NCBI GenBank assembly: GCA_025055465.1
Contig: JANWXA010000075.1
Location: forward strand, 1 to 8,754
Direction: 5' to 3'
Length of the DNA: 8,754 nt
DNA from: Candidatus Kapaibacterium sp.
GTDB taxonomy: Bacteria > Bacteroidota > Ignavibacteria > Kapaibacteriales > HRBIN21
In this document: positions 1 through 8,100 of the stretch, piece after piece
Layout of the letters: every line of letters starts with the position of its first letter
How positions within the stretch are numbered: the stretch's first letter is position 1
Program-made: the position numbers and the translations under genes
Notes under the pieces: generated by a model
What the model was told of the DNA's origin: nothing
What the model saw: only the letters and a program-made list of their open reading frames with translations
The model's database searches: none

Positions 1-1057
1 AGCTGCGCACAAGCTCGGCGCGAATTTCCCGCAAGCGCTGACAGATATCCTCAACGGCACGGTCAGACTCCCACGCACCGTATTGAAAGCTAATAGCGTC
101 GGAGAGCTCTCGATCGCGGAAGAAGAGGGCCAACTCGCCCGCAGAAGTCCGGATGCGATGAGGAAGGTATTTCTGCACTCGGGGTGCCGTGGGCAGGGAA
201 GCGAAGAGAAGCGCCTCATCGGTTGCTGCCCAGCGGACCCCTGCCAGCACCATTTGATGAAGAGCTTCCATGCTCACTGCTCCTTCAGGGGGCCACAGCC
301 CATCAGGCACAACTCCAACAAGCTCCCAGCAGCACTGACGTGCCCGCGCACACTGTACCCACGCGTCGGCGGGGAAGCGGAAAGAAGAGCGTGGAAGTGA
401 AATCCCAGGGTCGCTTTCGCGAGCGCTTTCCGTATCGCACAACAAGGGCAGGATAGGGTGGTAGAAGGGAGAACAGCTAAGCTCAATGTGCTCCTGATGA
501 AGGCCCTCTCGCAACGCCTGGAAAGCCTCTCGTGTAAGCAAGCGTTGAAGCTGTAGCAAAAGTTGGAGCTCCTCACAACGATACCCGGAGCCCCGCTGGA
601 ACCACTCATCTACGACGGGAAAACGCTGGCGATACGGAAATGTCCACACCAACTGCGTCCACATCAGCGTGTCTATCCATTCCTGGGGTGAAAGGGAGCC
701 TGACTGTAACCGCTGCCAAAGGGCGCTGAGCTCGGGAAAGCGCTGTTGGAGAGGGCTCGGTGGTTGCAGCATCCGCCAGTAGCGATCAGTCCCCTCCGGC
801 GGGATTCTGCTCGATCGGCTGCTCAAGTGCTCAGCTACGTCCGTGAGCACCCCTTCTGCATAGGCAGAAAGCTGAACCAGCAACGAAGGCACAATGTTGA
901 ACACGCAGCGTAGCCGGGGCAGCTCACCCAATAACTTGAAGAGGACAGCATAATCCTTGACCGCCCGAAGGCGCACCCAGGGCAGTAGCGCCTGTCCTTC
1001 CCACCGATAGTCCGGCTGATGGTAGTGCCAGAGGAAGATTACCCGCAGAGGGAGCAT
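1..1057 (-). CDS. Glycoside hydrolase family 57 protein (COG1449-like), 3' end missing
   Basis: This open frame starts with the ATG at 1057-1055 and runs without a stop to base 1, giving 352 residues; the C-terminal part lies outside the window. GH57 enzymes are retaining alpha-glucan hydrolases or transferases, usually cytoplasmic. Four GH57 conserved regions are visible in order: FLWHYHQPDY near residues 8-17 (region 1, HQP); HIELSCSPFYHPILPLL at 190-206; GLWPPEGAVS at 253-262, where Glu258 fits the family nucleophile; and FFRDRELSDAI at 312-322, where Asp315 fits the general acid/base. The WAATDE motif (276-281) is also typical of the alpha-amylase/alpha-mannosidase-like COG1449 branch. 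The assignment of the two catalytic residues rests on motif position. The start overlaps the mutS2 stop by one base and has no clear Shine-Dalgarno sequence, so reinitiation after mutS2 is likely. The substrate cannot be told; glycogen or maltodextrin is the default guess. Confidence 0.9.
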   Translation of the reverse strand, partial: MLPLRVIFLWHYHQPDYRWEGQALLPWVRLRAVKDYAVLFKLLGELPRLRCVFNIVPSLLVQLSAYAEGVLTDVAEHLSSRSSRIPPEGTDRYWRMLQPPSPLQQRFPELSALWQRLQSGSLSPQEWIDTLMWTQLVWTFPYRQRFPVVDEWFQRGSGYRCEELQLLLQLQRLLTREAFQALREGLHQEHIELSCSPFYHPILPLLCDTESARESDPGISLPRSSFRFPADAWVQCARARQCCWELVGVVPDGLWPPEGAVSMEALHQMVLAGVRWAATDEALLFASLPTAPRVQKYLPHRIRTSAGELALFFRDRELSDAISFQYGAWESDRAVEDICQRLREIRAELVRS

Positions 1058-1059
1058 TA
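1055..1059 (-). promoter_or_regulatory. TAATG stop/start overlap, mutS2 to the GH57 gene
   Basis: On the minus strand the bases read TAATG: TAA (1059-1057) ends mutS2 and ATG (1057-1055) starts the GH57 gene. The preceding mutS2 sequence has no AGGAG-like site, so the GH57 start probably depends on ribosomes that finish mutS2. Confidence 0.85.
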
Positions 1060-3411
1060 GCGCAACGTTACGATGGTCACACCAGCCCCGCCTTGGCTTA
1101 GGTCCGCCAGCGCATACTCTGCTACTGCCGGGTGCGTTGCCAGAAACTGATGCAAGGCTTGCCGCAGTGCCCCAGTTCCTTTCCCATGGATAATGCGCAC
1201 CCGGGGGATGTTACCCTGCAGGGCATCGGAGAGGAAGCGGTCCACTGCCTGAAGCGCCTCGGCAACCCGCATTCCCCGCAGGTCTATGCTGCTTGCGGCA
1301 TTCCAGGACAAATAATCCACTTTAGGCCGAGGGGGCTCTTCCTTCTGAGGCGGCGCCGGCCGTAACTTATCCACGCTCACTCGGAGACGGATCCCAGCGA
1401 ACTCCACCAAGGCCGTCTGCTGCTGTTCGTCAATGCTGACAACCGTTCCGGCGCTCTGCATTCCTTCCATCCGGACCCACGTGCCGGGAGCAAGGCTGAA
1501 GGGAGATCGTTCCTCCCCCTGGGGCAAGCCCGCCACCTCCAATGCCTGAAGAAGCGCATCCCGACCCTGAGTAAATTCTTGACGAACGTCCGATAGCGGG
1601 CGCTGCTGTTCACGGATTTGGCGAATCGTCTGCTCTACGAGGCTCTGTGCTTGTTGCAGCATCTGCTGCACCTCTTGCCGAGCACGCGCCATGAGCTCCG
1701 AACGGCGCTGCTGGAGCTGGCGAAACTGCTCCTCGTAGCGCTGCCGAAGCTGATGCGCCTGTTCTGCCTGCTGGCGCGCTTCCTCCTCATAGTGCTGCCA
1801 CCGACGCCGAAGCTCTTGCACAGCGGCAATGCTTTCTTCCAACTCCCGATGCCGCTCCCCTAAAAAAGACTGCGCCCGCTCTAAGAGCCGACGCGGTATC
1901 CCAAAATTGGCTGCAATAGCAAAAGCATAACTGTTCCCGGGAACCCCAGGCAAGAAGCAATAAGTGGGCTGGAGACGCTCGTGGTCAAACTCCAACGAGT
2001 CGTTCTGCACCCCATCCCGGTGTAATGCAAAGGCTTTCAGCGAGGATTGATGAGTTGTTACCACGAAGTATGAGCGCCGATGGAGCAGCTCCTCCAGAAT
2101 CGCCGCTGCTAATGCTGCTCCCTCGGTAGGGTCGGTACCGGCGCAGATTTCGTCAATAAGCACCAGCGTTTCCGGACCACTCCGGTGCAGGATTTCCCGA
2201 ATGCGCACAACCTGCCAGCTAAAGGTGCTCAGGTTCTGTTCTATTGACTGCTGGTCGCCAATAGCCGTTAGGATATGGAGAACCGGGGTACGGCACGCGC
2301 CCAGCGGAAAAATACCGCTGAGCACCAATAGGAGGTTCAGTCCGACGCTTTTCAGCGCTACGGTTTTTCCCCCGGCATTGGGACCAGATATGAGATGGCC
2401 CCGAGTAGCATCGCGGAACTCCATACTCAAGGGAACAACCGCTCCCCGACCACGGGCCGCTGCCAACAAGGGATGAACAATATTGTGCAAAATGATGTCG
2501 GCCTCGTCGGAAACGACTGGTTTCTGCCCCCCATAGAGCTGAGCGTAGCGGGCACGGGCGTAGAGACTGTCAAGGTAAGACAGCAATTCCAGCGAAGAAA
2601 GAAGCTGGTGCGCACAACTACCAATCTCAGCAGTGATGACCCGCAAAATCCGCTCGATCTCCCTCCGTTCAGCATCGGCAAGGAGGGCCAACTCGTTATT
2701 GAGCTCAAAGATTTCCGCAGGTTCCAAGAAAACCGTGGCTCCCGTCTGTGAGACTCCGTGGATAATACCTGAAATATGGTGCTTGTGCTCTACGCGAACC
2801 GGAACAACAAAACGGCCTTCCCGCTGTGTGATGAAGTCATCCATGGCAAGCTCGTCTTCCACAAATCGGCGCAGAATACGGCGCAGTTGAGTGCGCAGGC
2901 GCGCTGACGTCTCTCGAATTTGGCTGCGGATGTTGGCCAATTCACGGGAAGCTGTGTCACGAATGCCACCACTTTCGTCCACCGTATCACTGATGTGCCG
3001 TTCCAGCATTCGGTTGTGGTACAACTGCTCGCCGAGCGCTTTCAAGCGGGGCAGTTCTGTTTGGCGGAGCAGTTCTTGCCGAACGCTGCGCGAAAGCTGC
3101 AACAGCTCCCGTATATCCACAAGTTCCGTAGGGAGCAGCAGAGCGTTTTCTATGGTAGACTTTTGAAGTTGACGCCGTACGTCAGGTACAGGCGACCAAG
3201 GGAAGGGGACACCCCACTCGACGAGGTGAAGCATTTCTGCCAGAGTTTCGTGCTCTTCCCGTAGCCATCCAGCATCTGTTGAGGGGTGAAGAGCTAATAC
3301 GCGCTCCCGCCCCAACTCCGAGAGGCAGAGCGCAGCGACATGCTGCAGTACCTTTGGAAACTCTAACTCCGCGAGAGTTGCCCGTAGGAGTTCCTGCTCC
3401 GCCAGACTCAT
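1057..3411 (-). CDS. mutS2: MutS2 family ATPase with C-terminal Smr domain
   Basis: The 784-residue protein matches the usual MutS2 length (about 785 in Bacillus subtilis). The N-terminal third is the MutS-like core/lever region. The ABC-type ATPase follows, with Walker A GPNAGGKT at 343-350, DQQSIEQNLSTFS at 386-398, Walker B LVLIDEICAGTDP at 416-428 (Asp420, Glu421) and a switch histidine in VTTHQSSLK (His454). Residues about 515-615 form a Gln/Arg/Glu-rich coiled coil. Residues about 637-685 look like the small SH3/KOW-like module (MSSS) found in MutS2. The Smr domain occupies about 707-784, with DLRGMR (710-715) and HGKGTGALR (742-750). MutS2 lacks the mismatch-recognition domain of MutS. 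In other bacteria it has been linked to suppressing recombination (Helicobacter) and to rescuing collided ribosomes (Bacillus); the Smr domain is a nuclease or nucleic-acid-binding module. All key motifs are intact, so it should be active. The start overlaps the yqeY stop as ATGA; GGGG lies 2 bases upstream of the ATG. Confidence 0.97.
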   Translation of the reverse strand: MSLAEQELLRATLAELEFPKVLQHVAALCLSELGRERVLALHPSTDAGWLREEHETLAEMLHLVEWGVPFPWSPVPDVRRQLQKSTIENALLLPTELVDIRELLQLSRSVRQELLRQTELPRLKALGEQLYHNRMLERHISDTVDESGGIRDTASRELANIRSQIRETSARLRTQLRRILRRFVEDELAMDDFITQREGRFVVPVRVEHKHHISGIIHGVSQTGATVFLEPAEIFELNNELALLADAERREIERILRVITAEIGSCAHQLLSSLELLSYLDSLYARARYAQLYGGQKPVVSDEADIILHNIVHPLLAAARGRGAVVPLSMEFRDATRGHLISGPNAGGKTVALKSVGLNLLLVLSGIFPLGACRTPVLHILTAIGDQQSIEQNLSTFSWQVVRIREILHRSGPETLVLIDEICAGTDPTEGAALAAAILEELLHRRSYFVVTTHQSSLKAFALHRDGVQNDSLEFDHERLQPTYCFLPGVPGNSYAFAIAANFGIPRRLLERAQSFLGERHRELEESIAAVQELRRRWQHYEEEARQQAEQAHQLRQRYEEQFRQLQQRRSELMARARQEVQQMLQQAQSLVEQTIRQIREQQRPLSDVRQEFTQGRDALLQALEVAGLPQGEERSPFSLAPGTWVRMEGMQSAGTVVSIDEQQQTALVEFAGIRLRVSVDKLRPAPPQKEEPPRPKVDYLSWNAASSIDLRGMRVAEALQAVDRFLSDALQGNIPRVRIIHGKGTGALRQALHQFLATHPAVAEYALADLSQGGAGVTIVTLR
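3408..3411 (-). promoter_or_regulatory. ATGA stop/start overlap, yqeY to mutS2
   Basis: The four bases read ATGA on the minus strand. The ATG (3411-3409) starts mutS2 and the TGA (3410-3408) ends yqeY. This classic arrangement lets a terminating ribosome restart on the next gene and links the output of the two proteins. A GGGG just upstream of the ATG may assist. Confidence 0.9.
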
Positions 3412-3857
3412 TGCCCCAAGAGTTGGCGTACCCAGAACTGGACCCGGTCGCCTTCGGCACGCCCACGCAAACGCTGCATAGCTTCCCGCATCACACGCCC
3501 GAAGTCCTTCGGGCCCACCGCTCCCAGTTCGGCTATAATGCGCTCCAGCTCTGCTCGAAGCTCGTCGTCGCCAAGTTGAGGTGGCAAAAAGCTCTCCAAG
3601 ATTGCCAACTCTTGCCGCTCGCGAGCTGCAGCATCAAGGCGCCCTGCCCGCTCGTACTGTTCTATTGCCTCTTGCCGTTTCTTGATAGCGCTACGCACGA
3701 TCTGGTACTCGCGCTCAGGGGTCAATTCCACTCCCTCTCCAGCTTTGGTTGCCTCGATAAGGGCAGCTCGTAGCAGGCGGAGAGTCTCCACTCGCACTTT
3801 GTCTCCTTGTCGCATAGCCTCAGCGAGCTGTTTCGCTACCGTCTCCAGCAATCCCAT
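3408..3857 (-). CDS. yqeY: GatB/YqeY domain-containing protein
   Basis: This 149-residue protein has the normal length of stand-alone YqeY proteins (about 150). The family is all-helical and resembles the C-terminal tRNA-binding domain of GatB, the amidotransferase subunit that acts on Glu-tRNA(Gln)/Asp-tRNA(Asn). The precise role of the stand-alone protein is not established. Family hallmarks visible here are the helical N-terminus with METLRLLRAAL-like spacing (VETLRLLRAALIEA, 23-36), IKKRQEAIEQYERAGR (58-73), ILESFLPPQL (about 85-94) and the C-terminal FGRVMREAMQRLRGRAEGD segment. The ATG at 3857 is the only good start: the frame upstream offers no ATG, GTG or TTG in the 27 bases before it. 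The ribosome binding site is weak (TGGA about 10 bases upstream). The last four bases overlap the mutS2 start, so the two proteins are probably made in linked amounts. Confidence 0.93.
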   Translation of the reverse strand: MGLLETVAKQLAEAMRQGDKVRVETLRLLRAALIEATKAGEGVELTPEREYQIVRSAIKKRQEAIEQYERAGRLDAAARERQELAILESFLPPQLGDDELRAELERIIAELGAVGPKDFGRVMREAMQRLRGRAEGDRVQFWVRQLLGQ

Positions 3858-3905
3858 TCCGCAAATTCCATCAATGGCACAAGCGCTGACGAGCGGACCC
3901 GCGTC
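3858..3905 (-). promoter_or_regulatory. 48-bp spacer between the phosphoesterase gene and yqeY
   Basis: On the minus strand this begins right after the TGA of the phosphoesterase gene. It holds one short inverted repeat (GCGG..CCGC) without a T-run, so it is not a convincing terminator. A stretch GGAATTTG near its end weakly recalls the -7 element of Bacteroidota promoters (TAnnTTTG), but it lies directly at the start codon and no matching upstream element is evident. I read it as a plain operon spacer. Confidence 0.4.
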
Positions 3906-5108
3906 TCATGCTCGTCGCAGTGTCAACAAAGTAATTTCTGGAGGGATACCCATACGTACCGCTGGTCCCACAAATCCCAGCCCTCGGTTGACGTAAAGCC
4001 AGCACCCATCGGTGTGATAGAGCCCTGCCCAGTAGCGATACACCAACTGTGCTACGCTCCACTCCATGCCAGCAATTCTTATACCGACTTGCCCACCATG
4101 CGTATGCCCGCACAGCCCCAGAGAAACCGGCGCTCGCCCAACAACCTCCCATTCCCAGAAGCGAGGATCGTGAAAGAGCAATAGGATGGGTTCTGAAGTG
4201 CTTAGCCCCGCAAGAGCCCGTTCCAAATCTGCAAAGCGTTGCCCCGTCCCGGTGTTATCCGTCCCCGCTATTTGGAGCCTTGCTCCCCGAAAGACAAGTG
4301 TCCGATTCTCGTTGACCAACAGGTCTATCCCCATCCGTTCCAGTCGGTGTCGCAGAGAGCGATGCTGGGCTGGGGTCATGTAGTGATCGTGGTTACCGAA
4401 GCAGCCGTAAATACCGATCGGAGCACGGAGCTGCCGCAATGGACCTTCAACCGTCCGCAGTTCACCGGGATGGAAATTGACGTAATCACCCGTCAGCACG
4501 ATGCAGTCGGGCTGTAGAGACTGAACCTGCTCCGAGACGTTCCAGAAGAAGTGGTCAGAGGAGAACGACCCCGCGTGAAGGTCGGAAAGATGCACTATCC
4601 GCACTCCATCCAGGCCTACTGGCAGCCCGGGAAGGCGAACTTCAACTGAAAACAGGCGCGGGCGATAGGTAGTCAGGGCCATTCCGTTTGCAACCGCCAG
4701 GAACGGCAGCATGGCCACCCCCAGCCCCATCGCAGACAGGAGCTGCCGCCGTACCGGCTCCGGCTGCTGGGTCTGCTCCAGACCCTTGTTCCGTTGCCAT
4801 CGGCGCACCAGCGCCGCGACATCCTTCAGCAATAAGACTGGAAACAACAGCAGTTTAGGCAAGTACCAGAGCGTAAGCAGTGCATAGAAAGCGCCTGTCA
4901 GCGGGGTCAACCCGGGCTCGCCCCAACGCCGATACGCCCAGAAAAGCAGTATGAGTACAAGCATGAAAGCCCCTACACCCCATGCCAAACGGTACAGCCA
5001 CGGAGTCCACCCACGCCGACGCACCAATTGCATCCAATGCCAGAGGGCATAGGCATCTATGCCGGCCTGCACAAGCCCAACTATGCCGAAGAAAAGAAGC
5101 CAACGCAT
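3906..5108 (-). CDS. Membrane-anchored metallophosphoesterase, YkuE/YaeI type
   Basis: I start this gene at the ATG at 5108 (400 residues). The frame is open further to 5252, but that extension would overlap the upstream gene by 97 bases and has no membrane or family character. Hydrophobic helices lie at about residues 3-23, 42-60, 70-95 and 123-142. The catalytic domain follows from about 167. All dimetal-centre motifs of calcineurin-like phosphoesterases are present: LSDLH (Asp176, His178), LTGDYV (Asp208), GNHDH (Asn239, His240), LLFHD (His313) and GHTHGGQ (His335, His337). The end, YVNRGLGFVGPAVRMGIPPE (373-391 region), is typical of the YkuE/YaeI branch. The family includes enzymes that split pyrophosphate or phosphoester bonds of lipid substrates, such as the UDP-2,3-diacylglucosamine hydrolase LpxG of Chlamydia, so a lipid-linked substrate at the inner membrane is plausible but unproven. 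It lies 47 bp after the secreted-protein gene and 48 bp before yqeY. Confidence 0.93.
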   Translation of the reverse strand: MRWLLFFGIVGLVQAGIDAYALWHWMQLVRRRGWTPWLYRLAWGVGAFMLVLILLFWAYRRWGEPGLTPLTGAFYALLTLWYLPKLLLFPVLLLKDVAALVRRWQRNKGLEQTQQPEPVRRQLLSAMGLGVAMLPFLAVANGMALTTYRPRLFSVEVRLPGLPVGLDGVRIVHLSDLHAGSFSSDHFFWNVSEQVQSLQPDCIVLTGDYVNFHPGELRTVEGPLRQLRAPIGIYGCFGNHDHYMTPAQHRSLRHRLERMGIDLLVNENRTLVFRGARLQIAGTDNTGTGQRFADLERALAGLSTSEPILLLFHDPRFWEWEVVGRAPVSLGLCGHTHGGQVGIRIAGMEWSVAQLVYRYWAGLYHTDGCWLYVNRGLGFVGPAVRMGIPPEITLLTLRRA

Positions 5109-5155
5109 CACCCCTGCACTGCCACATCCAGACCCCTTCTCACACCAGAGATCCC
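5109..5155 (-). promoter_or_regulatory. 47-bp spacer before the phosphoesterase gene, with SD-like AGGGG
   Basis: Read on the minus strand, the spacer carries AAGGGG at 5138-5133 (24 bases from the ATG) and AGGGG at 5115-5111 (2 bases from the ATG). Neither has ideal spacing, and a GTG directly before the ATG could also serve as start. No inverted repeat with a T-run follows the TGA of the large gene, so I see no terminator and read-through is plausible. No convincing promoter is visible. Confidence 0.45.
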
Positions 5156-8100
5156 TCAGGGCAACAGCACAAACGAACCCGACCGCACTGAGCTCCCTAT
5201 CCGAAGCCGGTAGAAGTAAACGCCTCCACCCAGGCTCTGTGTCGGAAGCCAAAGCTCATGGGAGCCGGCCGGCAATTCCTCCCGCCATAGATGAAGAACT
5301 CGGTCACCCAATGTAGTGAAGACTTCCAGCTCTACCGGAAGAGCCTTCGGTAGCCAGAGAGCGACTCGGATGGGAACACCTCGATGCACCGGATGAGGTT
5401 CTATCTGTACCGCACCGATTTCACCGGTTAGGCGCACCTGCCGCCCATTCAAGAAACAAACGTCCGCCAGCCGGACACCCGGGGAGCGGACGACCGGCAC
5501 CAAACACCGCGGGATTGTCGCACCCGGACACAGCTCCACCTGCAGCAGGCGCTCCGCCGGCAAGGCTAAGTAGACGAGAAAGTCCAACACCAGCTTCATC
5601 GGAGGCACATTCGGACCCATCCCCCCTTGACCGCGAAGCTCTATCTCCCCATCGGCAATCGGCTGCACCCGCCATGTCCACGAAGGATGCTCTTCCAGCA
5701 CTCTCAAACGGCGAAACTGCAAGAAGTCCGGGGCGTACCGAACACGGAGGCACAGTTCCATCCTGTTGGTGCTGGTGATCACCTCCGTGATCTGAGGCTC
5801 GGCCCGCAGCGCCAACGGGACTGTGACTTCGGTCCCTGGCAGCACGCGATCCACCACGGTCCCATCGCCGATGAGAAGCGAGCGGACCTCCCCTTCACCC
5901 CGCAGAGAAAACTCTACCGGTACGCCCTGCTCATTCTCCATGCGCACCGTTAGCGCATAAGGACGGGCTTCCAAGGGGGAGAAGCGAACCCGAAGCTCCT
6001 GGGTTCCACCAGCCGGCACTTCAAACGGCGGCTGCGGGGTAATCTCGAAGACTGTAGCATCCCCAGCGAAGCGATACGCCGTCACCCGCAGTGGAGCGGT
6101 GGCAGATCCGTTGACCAGAGTGAGCGTTGTATCTCGCAAAGAGCAGGTCAAGACCTTACCGAAGTCTACTGTCGTCGGGGTAACGGTGACGCCAACACCG
6201 TCGCCCATGAGCTCAACAGTATCAGCCACTCGCGGACTGGGCTCGGGGCCGGGCGCGGCATCACTGAGAATGACTACGCGTGCTACACGACGCCCTGCCG
6301 CCTGCGGCTGGAAACCAACGGGAATATGCAATTCCCCTCCAACCGACAGTGTGCGACCCTGTGCCGCCCGTAATGCCGCTACATCTGGCGGGAACTCTGC
6401 CTGACCACTGATATATTGAACTTCAGCGATATACAGCGGGGCCATACTGTCCACATTCCGGATGCGAATCCTTCCCTGCTCACCTGAAAGTTGACCCACC
6501 GGTACCGGCATAAACCGATAGCCCTCCGCCGCAATTTTAGGCAGAATCCCAACCCCCTGTAGCTTTCCGCGAGCAGTCTCCGATCCCCCCTCTACCTCCA
6601 CTTCCACCCACGCTGCAAGAGGTCCCTCCTGCTGCGGGCGGAACTCTACGGGAATGGACAGGACTTCTGTTGGTCGCAAATCGCGTGGAACCGCCAGGGG
6701 CTGCATTCCAAACGATGCTGCATCCGGCCCAACAAGCTGTATACGCACAAGGCGCGCCGGGATGCTATCATCGTTTCGCACGTCCACCGTTGCAGGGTTC
6801 TGGGTCAGTAAGCGGCGCTGTCCCCAGTCTACCGAACCAACTCGAGGAATCGCGACCGCCGCCTCTCCCTGAAGGCGAGCCGTGCGCACTTGGCATTCAG
6901 CGCCCAAGTCAAACTCTAACCAAGCTCGGCGTAGACCGGGACGGCTGGGGCGGAATTCTATCTGCACAGTCAGGCACTCACCCGGAGCCAACATAAAGCC
7001 ACCTAACGGCGTGACGATAAAATCGGCCGCATCCGGACCGGCCAGGCGCACCGTCCCGCTGATGGAGCGCGCCCCACTCACATTGCGCAGAACACACACA
7101 CTCTGCTGGCGCACAGCACCAATCGCCGTTCGCGAGAACACCGCATCCGTAACCGTCACCTCACAGGGTGGATACCCAATTCCCCAAACCTGCAACGAGG
7201 TCGGTTCTCCACAGTCCCCCTCCACTACCAAAGTTGCCTCACGCCGTCCAACCGCCTGCGGGGTAAAGCGCACCTCCACTCCAGCACATTCCCCAGGCTT
7301 GAGCACGCGGCCCTGAAGTGTTTGCACCAGCGAGAAATCCGAGGGATTGCTGCCCACAAACGATGTCCGAACGATTGTGACAGGATAATTCCCAATATTG
7401 CACAGCACAGAGCCTAACGAACTATCTACGCTGGTTCCCACCGGCGTTGCCCCGATATAGACCAGCTCAGCCGGTAAGCGCAATCGCGGCGCAGCTACAA
7501 CAAAACTCGTATCGCTCGTATCCGATGTCGCCGGAACGTACGCACGCTTGCTCATAAAGCCGTCCGTACCGCCGGCGCTCTGTATTCGAATCGTGCCGAA
7601 GGTTCGCGAGCCGGAAAACTCGCCCCCTTCGTATGTGTTCCCGTAGCTATCCTGTGCTGTTATCCCCCCATAGCTCGGGCGCGGGGCAAAAGTGCCGACC
7701 ATCGCCCCTAATACCTGATTGTTCGCGCGATACCACCCAGTGAAAGTCGAGTAAAAGTTGGGGCTGGGACTCTGGAGCTGAACTGTAGCTCCGCCAGGAG
7801 CCACACCGAAGTATGCGCGGCGGCGGAAGCGCCCTTCCACAAAGATAGTGTCATTCCGCAGCGCTACGCGATCCGCGAAAACCCTCCCGCTGTTGTCCCA
7901 TGTTCCCCCAATGCGATACATCCAGCGATAGACCGGTGTGGGGGCAGAGCCGTCAAAGGCAACCAAGAATGCGTTCGTGGTATCCAGCGTATTGCCCAGC
8001 GAAAGGAACTGGGTGGTCCCGATGTAGCACTGAGGGCTTTCATACCAGCCCGTTACGTAGGCGTTGCAGTTTGCATCCACCACAACCCCAGTAGCTTCAT

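Noticed and set aside
274..609. 111-residue minus-strand frame
   Set aside because: It is a different frame from the GH57 gene, which has clear family motifs across the same bases.
3279..3773. 164-residue plus-strand frame across the yqeY-mutS2 junction
   Set aside because: It is antisense to two well-recognised genes and has no family character.
3858..3905. Short GC inverted repeat as a terminator
   Set aside because: The stem is only about four pairs and no T-run follows on the minus strand.
5109..5252. Extension of the phosphoesterase to an ATG at 5252 (48 extra residues)
   Set aside because: It would overlap the preceding gene by 97 bases, has no family similarity, and the membrane domain begins directly at the ATG at 5108.
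5421..5753. 110-residue minus-strand frame inside the large protein gene
   Set aside because: It is out of frame with the cohesin-like and sorting-tail coding sequence and reads as low-complexity Gly/Ala/Arg typical of GC-rich shadows.
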